In this document: piece by piece, positions 46,488-55,911 of the stretch
Position numbering within the stretch: position 1 is the stretch's first letter
Layout: each line of letters begins with the position of its first letter
The notes under the pieces: generated by a model
Told to the model about the DNA's origin: nothing
The model's input: the letters and a program-made list of their open reading frames with translations, nothing else
The model's database searches: none
Program-made: the position numbers and the translations under genes
DNA from: Pseudomonas protegens
Lineage (GTDB): Bacteria > Pseudomonadota > Gammaproteobacteria > Pseudomonadales > Pseudomonadaceae
Assembly: GCF_013407925.2 (NCBI RefSeq)
Contig: NZ_CP060201.1
Coordinates: 6,754,520 to 6,818,519, forward strand
Direction: 5' to 3'
DNA length: 64,000 nt

Positions 46488-47683
46488 GCCTTCAGGTCGA
46501 ACAGAGCGCCAGCCAGCTGCTGCACGAGGCCTTCATCAGCCTGCGCACCCTGGGCAAGCGTTCGATCCTGGCCCTGCTGGGCATCGTCATCGGCAGCTCA
46601 TCGGTGGTGGCCCTGATCAACATCGGCCACAACGCCGCCGAGGACGCCGCGGCGATCTTCCAGGACATGGGCACCGATACCCTGGCGGTGCAGTTTCCCG
46701 ATTCCTCGGCCAGTCGCGCGCCGATGCCGCCGCTCCTCGACCTGGCCGCCTTGCACCAGGCCCTGCCGCAGTTGCTGGACATCGCTCCGGTAGCGCTGTT
46801 CAGCGGGCCGGTGGTGTACCGCGGACGCTCCAGCAACGCCAACCTGGTGGGCAGCACCCCGTCCCTGGCCAGCGCCATGCGCCTGCAGGTGCTGCAAGGG
46901 CGCTTCCTCTCGGAGTTCGACAGCGGGCAAACCTACGCGGTGGTCGGGGCACAGGTCGCCGAAGCCCTGAGCACGCCCCACGACCCGCTGCGCCTGGGCG
47001 AGCGGATTCGCATCAACGACTACCTGTTCCAGGTGATCGGCATCCTCGCCCGGCAACCGGCGGCGGTGCTGATCCCGGTGCAGACCAACGAATCCCTGTT
47101 CATCCCCCTGGAAGGCATGCGGCGGATTTCCTCAAGCCCGCAGATCAGCAACCTGATCGCCCGCGCGGCACCGGCCCAGGACATGAACCGGCTGGCCGTG
47201 GCCCTGGGCGACACCTTGAAGCAACAGCTGCCCGGGCGCAGCGTCGAGGTGCAGGTGCCGCAAAAGATCATCGACGGCATGACCCGGCAAAGCCGCACCT
47301 TCGGTTACCTGCTGATGGCCCTGGGCGGCATCTCCCTGGTGGGCGGCGGCGTCGGGGTGATGAACGTGATGCTGATGAACGTCTCCGAGCGGCGCCGGGA
47401 AATCGGCATCCGCATGGCCCTGGGCGCCCGGCGCCGGGACATCCGCAACCTGTTCCTGCTCGAAGCGGTGACCCTGACCGCCGTCGGTGCGCTGTCCGGT
47501 GCGGTGCTGGGCATGAGCGCCGCCTACCTCTATGCCCGCCTCTCCGGCTGGCAGTTTTCCCTGGCCGGCGCCTCCCTGCCCCTGGGCATCGGCAGCACCC
47601 TGTTGATCGGCTTGTTCTTCGGCCTGTACCCGGCCGTCGCGGCCTCGCGCCTGCAACCGGTGGAGGCGCTGCGAGATGAATGA
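46484..47683 (+). CDS. MacB-like ABC permease
   Basis: A 399-residue permease of the FtsX/MacB type. One N-terminal helix (SILALLGIVIGSSSVVALIN), a large periplasmic domain (about 45-275), then three helices with the family motif GGVGVMNVMLMNVSERRREI followed by GIRMALGARRRDI. MacB itself fuses ATPase and permease; here they are separate genes. Overlaps the ATPase gene by four bases and the TolC-like gene by eight. Confidence 0.92.
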   Translation: MSLQVEQSASQLLHEAFISLRTLGKRSILALLGIVIGSSSVVALINIGHNAAEDAAAIFQDMGTDTLAVQFPDSSASRAPMPPLLDLAALHQALPQLLDIAPVALFSGPVVYRGRSSNANLVGSTPSLASAMRLQVLQGRFLSEFDSGQTYAVVGAQVAEALSTPHDPLRLGERIRINDYLFQVIGILARQPAAVLIPVQTNESLFIPLEGMRRISSSPQISNLIARAAPAQDMNRLAVALGDTLKQQLPGRSVEVQVPQKIIDGMTRQSRTFGYLLMALGGISLVGGGVGVMNVMLMNVSERRREIGIRMALGARRRDIRNLFLLEAVTLTAVGALSGAVLGMSAAYLYARLSGWQFSLAGASLPLGIGSTLLIGLFFGLYPAVAASRLQPVEALRDE

Positions 47684-49175
47684 TCGCCAACGCGTCGCGC
47701 TCTTGCTGCTGTGCCTGCTCAGCCCCCTGGGCCAGGCCGGCTCCCGGGACATAGACGTGGCCCGCCAGGCATCGGCCCCGACCCTGCGCAGCGCCTACGA
47801 GCGCAGCGCGCTGCTGAGCCAGCAGCAGACCGAGCTGACCCTGGCCGATGCGGTCTACCTGGGCCTGCGCAACAACCGCGGCATCCGCAGCGCCTACCTG
47901 CAGCGGGTGGCGCAGAAGTTCGACCTGCGGGTGTCGGAGGACGCCTTCAACCCCAAGCTGCTGCTCAGCGGCACCTACCGGGCCAACAAGGGCAGTAACG
48001 ACGGGGTGCGCAACACCACCCTCACCCCCAGCTCCAGCCTGCTGGGGGAATACGGCACACGGCTGAACATGGCCTGGCACCAGGAACTGAGCCAGGCCAA
48101 TCGGGCCGGCTACTACCGCCGCGACGGCCTCGACCTGTCGATCATCCAGCCGCTGCTCAAGGGCGCCGGCTGGGACGTGACCACCGCGCCGCTGCGTCTG
48201 GCGCGGATCAACGAACAAGCCTACCGCCTCAACCTCAAGGCCAACGTGGCGCAGACCATCAGCGACATCATCGGCGCCTACCGCGAACTGCTGCGGGCCC
48301 AGCAACAGCTGGCGATCGTCGAGGATGCCCTCAAGCGCGCCAATGCCCTGCTCCAGGTGAACAAGGCGCTGATCGCCGCCGGGCGCATGGCCGAGTTCGA
48401 GATCGTGCAGACCGAAGCCGACATCGCCACCCAGGAACTGGGGGTGGAAGAGGCCCGCAACCAGGTGGACATCAACCGCCTGTCGCTGCTGCGCCTGCTG
48501 GCCCTGGACCTGTCGACCCGGATCCGCGCCAGCGACGGCCTGCAGGCGGCGAAAGTCAGCATCGACCAGCAGGACGCCCTGCGTCTGGCGCAGATCCAGC
48601 AACCCACCTACCTGGCGACCTTGCTGGGCAGCCAGCAGGCCGACCTCAACCTGATCATCGCCAAGGACCAGAGCCGCTGGGATGTGTCCCTGGTGGCCGG
48701 CGCCAATCAGGTGCGCAACCGCTACGACAACGACGGCGGCAACGGCGCGGGACGGACCTGGGACAGCTATGCCGGCGTCCAGGTGCAGATTCCCATCGGC
48801 GACTTGAGCACCCGTCAGGCCGAGGTGCATGCCCGGGTCGACGTGGAAAACCAGGCCCTGGTGCTGGCCGATGCGCGCCAGGCCCTGGAACGCAGCGTCA
48901 GTGACGTGGTGCGCGACCTGGGCACCCGCTGGCGCCAGTACGAGATCGCCCAGCGCGCCGTGGACCTGTCCCGGCGCAAGCTGGAGATCGAGCGGGAAAA
49001 GCTCAGCGCCGGGCGCTCCAGCAACTTCCAGGTGCTGAGTTACGAAAGCGATTTGCGCACCAGTGAAAACGCCCGACTCAATGCACTGATTGCCTACCTC
49101 AACGCCCAGACCCAGCTGGATCTGACCCTGGGCACGACCTTGGAGACCTGGGACATTGCGCTCAACGACTTCTGA
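47676..49175 (+). CDS. TolC-family outer-membrane efflux protein
   Basis: A 499-residue channel protein. A signal peptide (VALLLLCLLSPLGQA) is followed by two OEP repeats, with helices such as VAQTISDIIGAYRELLRAQQ and LEQ-type coiled segments, and beta segments such as WDSYAGVQVQIPIGDLSTRQ. It should trimerise as outer-membrane exit duct for the ABC pump. Overlaps the permease start side by 8 bp and the membrane-fusion gene by 20 bp. TolC proteins in this subgroup often serve peptide or lipopeptide exporters; no biosynthesis genes are in view. Confidence 0.9.
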   Translation: MNDRQRVALLLLCLLSPLGQAGSRDIDVARQASAPTLRSAYERSALLSQQQTELTLADAVYLGLRNNRGIRSAYLQRVAQKFDLRVSEDAFNPKLLLSGTYRANKGSNDGVRNTTLTPSSSLLGEYGTRLNMAWHQELSQANRAGYYRRDGLDLSIIQPLLKGAGWDVTTAPLRLARINEQAYRLNLKANVAQTISDIIGAYRELLRAQQQLAIVEDALKRANALLQVNKALIAAGRMAEFEIVQTEADIATQELGVEEARNQVDINRLSLLRLLALDLSTRIRASDGLQAAKVSIDQQDALRLAQIQQPTYLATLLGSQQADLNLIIAKDQSRWDVSLVAGANQVRNRYDNDGGNGAGRTWDSYAGVQVQIPIGDLSTRQAEVHARVDVENQALVLADARQALERSVSDVVRDLGTRWRQYEIAQRAVDLSRRKLEIEREKLSAGRSSNFQVLSYESDLRTSENARLNALIAYLNAQTQLDLTLGTTLETWDIALNDF

Positions 49176-50451
49176 GCAGAACAACTGGCGCAAGCGCTGC
49201 CTGCAAGGCGGCACGGCCCTGCTGGTGCTGGCGGTGGCCGGCGTGGCCTTCACCGGTTACCGCGCCCCGGCCGACTCGGCGGCGCAAACCGGCCGCTGGA
49301 TAGACGTCAGCCCCGCGCCGCTGATTCATCAGATCGGCCTGGTGGGCAAGATCGAGCCCCAGCGCACCATCAGCCTGACGGCGCCGTTCGACGGCAACGT
49401 CCTGGCCAACCTGGTGGAACAGGGCCAGCGGGTCGAGGCCGGCCAGACGCTGCTGAAAATGGACCCCAGCCTGATCGAGATCCAGTTGCGCGAAGCCTTG
49501 TCGGCCCAGCTCAAGGCCCGGCGCAGCGTTGAGGAACTGCAGAACTGGGACAGCAGCGCCCTGGTGACCCGGGCCCGGCGCAGCTTGCGTGCCTCGCAGA
49601 TGGCGGTGAGCAATTCCGAGCGCAAGCTCAGCGAAAGCCAGAGCCTGTTTGCCCGGGGCATCATTCCGCGCAACGAGCTGGACGATCTCAAGCAACAGCT
49701 GCAGAGCCAGCGCCTGGACCTGACGGCGGCCCAGGGTGAGCTGCAACAGGCGCTGGATCAGGGCAAGGGTGAATACCGACAGATTGCCGAGATGGAACTG
49801 ACCAATGCCACGGTCAAGTACCAAGCCCTGCAGGCCCTGCTGGCGGGCAAGGACGTGGTCGCCCCGTTTGCCGGCATCGTGGTCCCGGCGCCGGGGGTCA
49901 ACCTGATAGCCATCGCTTCGGCGGCGAACTCGGGCCCGGTACAGACCGGGAGCAAGGTCGGCCAGGGCCAGGTGCTGTTCGGCCTGGCCAACATCGAGCA
50001 ACTGAAGATCGTCAGCAAGGTCTCGGAGCTGGACATCAACCAGCTGCGCCAGGGCCAGAGCGTGGAAATTCTCGGTGACGGCTTTGACGGCGAACGCCTT
50101 GAAGGCCAGGTCGACATCGTCAGCAGTCTGGCGCTGCCGGGGGATGCCAGCGGCGCCAGCGCGCAGTTCCCGGTGACCCTGGCGGTGCCCAAGCTGACCC
50201 GCGAACAACTGCAGCGGGTGCGCCTGGGCATGAGTGCCCGCCTGACCATCATCACCTACCGCAACGATCAGGCCATCGTCATCCCGCCGACGGCGATCCA
50301 GCGCGGCGCCGATGGCATGAGCGTGGAATATCGGGCGAGCGCCGAGCAACCGGCCAAGCGCCTGCCGGTGAGCGTCGGCCAATCGACGGCTGAGGGGGTC
50401 GAAGTGTTCGGCCTGCAACCGGGCCAGGTGCGCCTCCCTGGCGCCCCCTGA
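49156..50451 (+). CDS. HlyD/MacA-type membrane-fusion protein
   Basis: A 431-residue periplasmic adaptor. One N-terminal membrane anchor (GGTALLVLAVAGVAFTGY), biotinyl/lipoyl-like halves (ISLTAPFDGNVLANLVEQGQ and VAPFAGIVVPAP), a long coiled coil (about 105-215), and beta-barrel domains. No ATG is available near the start; TTG at 49156, inside the end of the TolC gene with GGAG upstream, is the best choice. Completes the tripartite pump with the ATPase, permease and TolC protein. Last gene before a REP pair. Confidence 0.88.
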   Translation: MRSTTSEQNNWRKRCLQGGTALLVLAVAGVAFTGYRAPADSAAQTGRWIDVSPAPLIHQIGLVGKIEPQRTISLTAPFDGNVLANLVEQGQRVEAGQTLLKMDPSLIEIQLREALSAQLKARRSVEELQNWDSSALVTRARRSLRASQMAVSNSERKLSESQSLFARGIIPRNELDDLKQQLQSQRLDLTAAQGELQQALDQGKGEYRQIAEMELTNATVKYQALQALLAGKDVVAPFAGIVVPAPGVNLIAIASAANSGPVQTGSKVGQGQVLFGLANIEQLKIVSKVSELDINQLRQGQSVEILGDGFDGERLEGQVDIVSSLALPGDASGASAQFPVTLAVPKLTREQLQRVRLGMSARLTIITYRNDQAIVIPPTAIQRGADGMSVEYRASAEQPAKRLPVSVGQSTAEGVEVFGLQPGQVRLPGAP

Positions 50452-50491
50452 GCCCAGTAACACCAACAGCAACACCGACAGCAACACCGTC

Positions 50492-50573
50492 GTAGGAGCT
50501 GGCTTGCCAGCGAAGACGTACTCAAGAGCAACGCCTTATCCAACGGCCTCTTCGCCGGCAAGCCGGCTCCTAC
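50492..50573. repeat. Inverted pair of REP elements (REPIN-like)
   Basis: GTAGGAGCTGGCTTGCCAGC (from 50492) and its near complement GCCGGCAAGCCGGCTCCTAC (ending 50573) flank a 40-bp centre. The pair sits between convergent genes (membrane-fusion protein and fadD), where it may act as a two-way transcription end or mRNA stabiliser. Confidence 0.85.
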
Positions 50574-50613
50574 GGAACGACCGCCGGCCTGTCGGCGCCA
50601 GCGGCCGCGGCGC

Positions 50614-52317
50614 TCAGCGCAGGGCGCGGCGCAGGACCTTGCCCACGGTGGTCTTGGGCAGCTCTTCGGTGCGGAACTCGACGTAGCGCGGCACCTTGTA
50701 GCCGGTCAGGTACTCGCGGCAGTGGGCCAGCAACTGGTCCTGGGTCAGGTTCGGGTCCTTGCGCACCACGAAGATCTTCACCTTCTCCCCGGTCACCCCA
50801 TCCTCGACGCCGATCGCCGCCACTTCCGCCACCCCCGGATGCAGGGCCACCACGTCCTCGATCTCGTTGGGGTACACGTTGAAACCGGACACCAGGATCA
50901 TGTCCTTCTTGCGGTCCACCAGGCGGATGAAGCCCTGCTCGTTCATCACCCCGATGTCCCCGGTGGACAGCCAGCCATGGCGGTCCAGGACCTTGGCGGT
51001 TTCTTCCGGGCGCTGCCAGTAGCCCTTCATCACCTGGGGCCCCCTTACCTGCAGTTCGCCCTCCTCGCCCAGTTCCGCCAGCTCGCCGTCCTCACGCACG
51101 AAACGCACCCAGGTCGACGGCAACGGCACGCCGATGGTCCCGGTGAAGTCGCCCTCGCGCATGCGCGCAATGTCGATCGGGCTGATGCTCACCACCGGCG
51201 AGCACTCGGTCAGGCCGTAGCCTTCGATGATCGGCACCCCGGTGACCTCCTTCCAGCGCCGGGCCACGGCGGTGTGGGTGGCCATGCCGCCGGCGATGGC
51301 CAGTTTCAGGTCGGAGAAGTCCCGGCCACGAAACTCTTCGTTTTCCAGCAGGCCGTTGAACAGGGTGTTGACCCCGACGATGCCGCTGAACTTTTCCTTG
51401 CGCAGGATCATCTGCACCCGCTTCACGTCCCGCGGGTTGGCAATGAGGATGTTGCGCCCGCCCAGGCACATGAACATCAGGCAGTTCACCGTCAGCGACA
51501 GCACGTGGTACAGCGGCAGCAGGGTGACGTTGGTTTCCTGCTGGTTCTCGTCCAGTTGATCGCCGACCCAGGCCTTGGCCTGCATCAGGTTGGCGAGGAT
51601 GTTGCGGTGCGTGAGCATGGCGCCCTTGGCATCGCCGGTGGTGCCGCCGGTGTATTGCAGGAAGGCGATGTCGTCCTGCTTGAGCTCCACCGGGCGGTGC
51701 TCCAGCACGCTGGCCAGCTTCATCAGCGCCGGAAAGCGGATCGAGCCCGGCAGGTTGAACTTGGGCACCTGCTTCTGCACGTGGCGCAGGGCGAAGTTCA
51801 GCGCCGCGCCCTTGAAGGTCCCCAGCAGGTCGCCGATGGCGGCCACCACGATGTTCTTCAGTCGGCTGCCCGGCATCGCCTGTTCCAGGGTGTGGGCGAA
51901 GTTCTCGAAGATCACCACGGTCTCGGCGCCGCTGTCCTTGAGCAGGTGCCGCAGTTCGTGAGCGGTGTACAGCGGGTTGACGTTGACCACCACCGCCCCC
52001 ACCAGCAGGGTGCCGAAGAGGCAGATCGGGTATTGCAGGCAGTTGGGCATCATCAGGGCCACCCGGTCGCCCTTCTTCACCCCCTTGGATTGCAACCAGG
52101 CGGCGAAGGCGAATACCCGCTTCTCCCACAGGTCGTAGCCCATCTCGGTGCCGATGCTGACGTAGGCCACTCTATGGCGGTACTTGTCCACGTGTTCGAG
52201 GAACACTTCCCGCAGCGACGGGTAGCGGTCGATGTCAGCTTCGATATCGCTGGGCACCCCCGGCAGGTAGGCGTTCAGCCAGATACGCTCGGCGGGTTGC
52301 AGGCTCACGACACTCAT
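50614..52317 (-). CDS. fadD: Long-chain fatty-acid-CoA ligase
   Basis: A 567-residue AMP-forming acyl-CoA synthetase that activates fatty acids for beta-oxidation. AMP-binding motif QYTGGTTGDAKGAMLTHRN, then EGYGLTECSPVVS, STGDIGVMNEQGFI, RKKDMILVSGFNVYPNEIED and the C-terminal catalytic Lys in PKTTVGKVLRRALR. The length is close to E. coli FadD (561). ATG at 52317 follows GGAG. It is the last gene of the minus-strand lipid operon, 19 bp after the thiolase. Confidence 0.92.
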   Translation of the reverse strand: MSVVSLQPAERIWLNAYLPGVPSDIEADIDRYPSLREVFLEHVDKYRHRVAYVSIGTEMGYDLWEKRVFAFAAWLQSKGVKKGDRVALMMPNCLQYPICLFGTLLVGAVVVNVNPLYTAHELRHLLKDSGAETVVIFENFAHTLEQAMPGSRLKNIVVAAIGDLLGTFKGAALNFALRHVQKQVPKFNLPGSIRFPALMKLASVLEHRPVELKQDDIAFLQYTGGTTGDAKGAMLTHRNILANLMQAKAWVGDQLDENQQETNVTLLPLYHVLSLTVNCLMFMCLGGRNILIANPRDVKRVQMILRKEKFSGIVGVNTLFNGLLENEEFRGRDFSDLKLAIAGGMATHTAVARRWKEVTGVPIIEGYGLTECSPVVSISPIDIARMREGDFTGTIGVPLPSTWVRFVREDGELAELGEEGELQVRGPQVMKGYWQRPEETAKVLDRHGWLSTGDIGVMNEQGFIRLVDRKKDMILVSGFNVYPNEIEDVVALHPGVAEVAAIGVEDGVTGEKVKIFVVRKDPNLTQDQLLAHCREYLTGYKVPRYVEFRTEELPKTTVGKVLRRALR

Positions 52318-52336
52318 TGGCAGTCTCCTGGTTATT

Positions 52337-53635
52337 TTATTTTTCGACGATGGCGGTGATGCCCAGCCCGCCTGCGGCACAGACGGAAATCAGTCCCCGA
52401 CCGGAGCCGCGCTGGTGGATCGCCTTGGCCAGGGTCGCCAGCAAGCGTCCGCCGGTGGCGGCAAAGGGATGCCCGCAGCCCAGGGAGCCGCCGTTGACGT
52501 TGAGCTTGCTGCGCTCGATGCTGCCCAGCGGCCCTTCGAGGCCGAGCTTGTCCCGGCAGTAATCCGCGTCTTCCCAGGCCTTGAGGGTGCACAGCACCTG
52601 AGCGGCGAAGGCTTCATGAATCTCGTAGAAGTCGAAATCCTGCAGGCTCAGGCCCTCCCGGGCGAGCATGCGCGGCACGGCGTAGGCCGGGGCCATCAGC
52701 AGCCCTTCACTGCCGTCGACAAAGTTCACCGCCGCGGTTTCCCCGGTACGCAGGTAGGCCAGCACCGGCAGGTTGTTGGCCGCGGCCCAGTCTTCGCTGG
52801 CCAAGAGCACCACCGAGGCGCCGTCGGTGAGCGGGGTCGAGTTGCCGGCGGTCAGGGTGCCGTTGTGACGGTCGTAGGCCGGGCCCAGGCCGGCGAGTCT
52901 TTCCAGGCTGGCATCGGCCCGCAGGTTGTTGTCCCGGGCCAGGCCGCGATACGGGGTGATCAGGTCGTCGAAGAAGCCGCGCTGATAGGCGGCCTGCAGT
53001 TGCTGGTGGCTGGCAAGGGCCAGTTCATCCTGGGCCAGGCGCTTGATGTGCCAGCGCTTGGCCATTTCTTCACAGTGCTCGCCCATGGACAGGCCGGTAC
53101 GCGGCTCGCCGTTGCGCGGCAGCAGTGGCTTGAACAACATCCCCGGGCGCACCTTGAGCAGGCTGCGCAGCTTGTTGCCGCTGCCCTTGGCGCGGTTGGC
53201 CTGGAGCAGGATCCGGCGCAGTCCTTCATTGATGCCGATCGGCGCGTCGGAGGTGGTGTCGGCGCCACCGGCAATGCCCACCTCGATCTGCCCCAGGGCG
53301 ATCTTGTTGGCCACCAGCAACGCGGCCTCAAGCCCGGTGCCACAGGCCTGCTGCACGTCATAGGCCGGGGTCTGTGGCGACAAGGTGGTGGACAGCAGGC
53401 TTTCCCGGGCCAGGTTGAAATCCCGGGAATGCTTGATCACCGCCCCCGCGGCGAATTCCCCCAGGCGCTGGCCGGACAGGCCGTAGCGATCCACCAGCCC
53501 CTGCAAGGCCGCCACCAGCAGGTCCTGGTTGCTGTCGTTGGCATATACCGTGTTGGAGCGGGCGAACGGAATCCGGTTGCCGCCGATGATCGCCACCCGA
53601 CGCACCGGCGCCGGATTGAAACTGTACTCAGTCAT
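52337..53635 (-). CDS. Acetyl-CoA C-acyltransferase (FadI/FadA2-like thiolase)
   Basis: A 432-residue thiolase cleaving 3-oxoacyl-CoA with CoA. Nucleophile Cys in DVQQACGTGLEAALL, the catalytic His in DFYEIHEAFAAQVLC, GHPFAATGGRLL, and the second Cys in SVCAAGGLGITAIV. The 430-residue length fits FadI/FadA2 rather than classical 390-residue FadA. Its start overlaps the MaoC gene stop by four bases. In Mycobacterium tuberculosis a fadA2 gene adjoins htdX, fabG4 and fadE5, the same set as here. Confidence 0.92.
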   Translation of the reverse strand: MTEYSFNPAPVRRVAIIGGNRIPFARSNTVYANDSNQDLLVAALQGLVDRYGLSGQRLGEFAAGAVIKHSRDFNLARESLLSTTLSPQTPAYDVQQACGTGLEAALLVANKIALGQIEVGIAGGADTTSDAPIGINEGLRRILLQANRAKGSGNKLRSLLKVRPGMLFKPLLPRNGEPRTGLSMGEHCEEMAKRWHIKRLAQDELALASHQQLQAAYQRGFFDDLITPYRGLARDNNLRADASLERLAGLGPAYDRHNGTLTAGNSTPLTDGASVVLLASEDWAAANNLPVLAYLRTGETAAVNFVDGSEGLLMAPAYAVPRMLAREGLSLQDFDFYEIHEAFAAQVLCTLKAWEDADYCRDKLGLEGPLGSIERSKLNVNGGSLGCGHPFAATGGRLLATLAKAIHQRGSGRGLISVCAAGGLGITAIVEK

Positions 53636-54525
53636 TGCCCAGCTCCCCAGATAAATAGGCCGCGCATGTGGGGCTTGTCCCCCGCGTTGTTGCGCACTTC
53701 GAACTCATGGCGCGGACCGTCGGGCAGACGGTTCCACAGGGTCACCGCCGCCGGCAGGAAGATCGGCAGCTTGAACTCGCAGTCCAGCTCCGCCACTGCC
53801 AGCGGATGCGGCGGTTGCTGGGCCGCCAGGGCCCGGCCCAGGGTCCACATGCCGTGGGCGATGGGCCGGCGGAAACCGAACAAGCGGGCGCCGAGCCAGG
53901 AGGTGTGAATCGGGTTGAAGTCGCCGCTGACCTGGGCGAAACGCCGCCCCAGGTCGCCCCCCAGGTTCCAGCGCTGGGTGCGAATCAGCGGCGCTTCATC
54001 CTCCTTCAGCGCGCCCTCCCAGGGCTCGCCGATGGGGCTGGACACGCCACGGCGCAGGTACAGGCTGGCGCTTTCCCAGACCAGGCTGCCGCCACTGTGG
54101 GCCCGGGTGGCAATCGACAGCGCCTGGCCCTTGGGATGGGCCAGCCAGCGTTCGGCGAACACTTCCAGGCGCAGGGCCTGGCCCTCCGCCAACGGCTGGT
54201 ACTGGCGTATGCGATTGGCCAGGTGAACCATGCCGCTGGCCGGATAGGGAAAGCTGCGGTTGGTCAGCAGCAACAGGTGCAAGGGAAACGCCAGGGTATG
54301 GGGAAACGCCAGCGGCACCCCGTGTTCCCGGCGAAAGCCGCAGGCCTGGGCATAGCGGGCGATTTCGCCGGCCTTGAGCTCCACCGCCGGGCGCACCAGG
54401 CGCTCGCTGGGCAGCTTGGGGGCGGCATCCAGTTTGGGCTTGCGCAGGCTGCGGATGCCGTCGTAAAGCAACTGGCCCTGGGACGGAGGCGGTTCGATGA
54501 TGCGAATAGCAGAGTCGGCATTCAT
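53632..54525 (-). CDS. MaoC-type (R)-enoyl-CoA hydratase, HtdX-like
   Basis: A 297-residue double hot-dog hydratase. The C-terminal half has the hydratase-2 motif FAQVSGDFNPIHTS (Asp and His catalytic) and PIAHGMWTLGRAL; the N-terminal half (FPHTLAFPLHLLLLTN) is the degenerate hot dog. It resembles mycobacterial HtdX. It converts trans-2-enoyl-CoA to 3R-hydroxyacyl-CoA, suiting the adjacent long FabG. Only 3 bp separate it from fabG and it overlaps the thiolase start. Confidence 0.88.
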   Translation of the reverse strand: MNADSAIRIIEPPPSQGQLLYDGIRSLRKPKLDAAPKLPSERLVRPAVELKAGEIARYAQACGFRREHGVPLAFPHTLAFPLHLLLLTNRSFPYPASGMVHLANRIRQYQPLAEGQALRLEVFAERWLAHPKGQALSIATRAHSGGSLVWESASLYLRRGVSSPIGEPWEGALKEDEAPLIRTQRWNLGGDLGRRFAQVSGDFNPIHTSWLGARLFGFRRPIAHGMWTLGRALAAQQPPHPLAVAELDCEFKLPIFLPAAVTLWNRLPDGPRHEFEVRNNAGDKPHMRGLFIWGAGQ

Positions 54526-54528
54526 GCT

Positions 54529-55881
54529 TCAGGCCCCCAGCAGGCTTTGCCCGCAGACGCGGACCACCTGCCCATTGATCCCGCCGGAACCCGGATGGGC
54601 CAGCCAGGCGATGGTTTCCGCCACGTCCACGGCTTGTCCGCCCTGGTTCATGGAGTTCATGCGCCGCCCCGCCTCGCGGATCAGCAGCGGGATCTTCGCG
54701 GTCATCTGGGTTTCGATGAACCCCGGGGCCACGCCGTTGACGGTGATCTGCTGGCGCGCCGCCAGGGGCGCCAGGTTCTGCACCAGCCCTATGACCCCGG
54801 CCTTGGAGGTGGCGTAGTTGCTCTGCCCGAGGTTGCCGGCGATTCCGGAAATCGATGACACACAGACGATCCGCCCGCCGGGATTGAGGCCCTGGCCCGC
54901 AAGCAGCGCCTGACTGAGCAGCAGCGGCGCTTCCAGGTTGACCGCCATGACCTTGCGCCACGCGGCTTCGGTCATCTTGGCCAGGGTCTTGTCCTGGGTG
55001 ATGCCGGCGTTGTGCACGACGATATCGAACGCGCCGTGCTCACCGACGAACTCCAGCAAGCGTTGCCCGGCCTCGGCGGCGGTGATGTCCAGGGCCAGGG
55101 CGTCCCCCTTGAGGCCCGCCGCGGCCTGTTGCAACTCGGCCTCGACCTGGGGAATGTCCAGGCACACCACCTGGGCGCCGTCCCGGGCCAGGACCTTGGC
55201 AATCGCCAGGCCGATGCCGCGGCAGGCACCGGTGACCAGGGCCCGCCGTCCGCTCAAGGGCCGCTCCCAATCGATGTGCCGGGGCACGTCCACCGGCTCG
55301 CCGATGCGCACCACCTGACCCGAGACATAGGCCGAACGCCGGGACAGGAAGAAGCGCAGGCTGCTGTCCAGCTCGGCTTCGGCGCCGGGCTCGACATACA
55401 GCAACTGCACGGTGATGGCCCGGCGCAGTTCCTTGCCCAGGGAGCGCACAAAGCCTTCCAGGGCCCGCTGCGCCACCGCCTGTTCCAGCGCCTTGCACTG
55501 TTCCGGCGGCGTGCCCAGCACCAGTACCCGGGCGTGGGCGCTCAGGCGCCGGACATTGGCGTGAAAGCAGCGGTACAGCTCATCGAGCTGGGCGATATCC
55601 GCCAGCCCGCTGGCGTCGAACACCAGGCCCTGGACCTTCACCGTCGAGGGTGCATTGATACTCGCGGCCTGGGCCGCCACGGTGTCGGTGGCGGCGAAGA
55701 TCCGTTGCAGCTCGCCCAGCAGGCGCCCTTCGGGCGCCGCGGCGAGGATCACCGGGTTGATCAGGTTGCCGCCCTGCCCCTCGCGGTGACGTTGCAGCGG
55801 CACCGGTTGCGGCAGGCCGGTACGCTGGGCCAGCCAGCGGCCCCACCCGGAATTGACAAACGAAAGATAACCGTCAGACAT
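54529..55881 (-). CDS. Long-form 3-oxoacyl reductase (FabG4-like)
   Basis: A 450-residue high-molecular-weight FabG. The N-terminal ~200 residues form a flavodoxin-like extra domain; the C-terminal SDR domain has VTGACRGIGLAIAKVL, HNAGITQDKTLAKM, and catalytic Ser-Tyr-Lys in SSISGIAGNLGQSNYATSKA. M. tuberculosis FabG4 has the same two-part layout and acts with NAD(H) on 3-oxo/3-hydroxyacyl-CoA. Here it probably works in the oxidative direction. ATG at 55881 is chosen over a TTG six codons upstream. It follows fadE by 30 bp. Confidence 0.9.
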   Translation of the reverse strand: MSDGYLSFVNSGWGRWLAQRTGLPQPVPLQRHREGQGGNLINPVILAAAPEGRLLGELQRIFAATDTVAAQAASINAPSTVKVQGLVFDASGLADIAQLDELYRCFHANVRRLSAHARVLVLGTPPEQCKALEQAVAQRALEGFVRSLGKELRRAITVQLLYVEPGAEAELDSSLRFFLSRRSAYVSGQVVRIGEPVDVPRHIDWERPLSGRRALVTGACRGIGLAIAKVLARDGAQVVCLDIPQVEAELQQAAAGLKGDALALDITAAEAGQRLLEFVGEHGAFDIVVHNAGITQDKTLAKMTEAAWRKVMAVNLEAPLLLSQALLAGQGLNPGGRIVCVSSISGIAGNLGQSNYATSKAGVIGLVQNLAPLAARQQITVNGVAPGFIETQMTAKIPLLIREAGRRMNSMNQGGQAVDVAETIAWLAHPGSGGINGQVVRVCGQSLLGA

Positions 55882-55911
55882 AAAGAGATCCCGATCCAAT
55901 CCAGTAGAAGG

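Noticed and set aside
47268..49253. A 661-codon frame on the minus strand
   Set aside because: It is opposite the permease and TolC genes, ends in low-complexity Arg/Ser/Gly and has no ribosome site.
50722..52359. A 545-codon frame on the plus strand
   Set aside because: It is the antisense shadow of fadD; the sense strand shows a complete AMP-binding enzyme.
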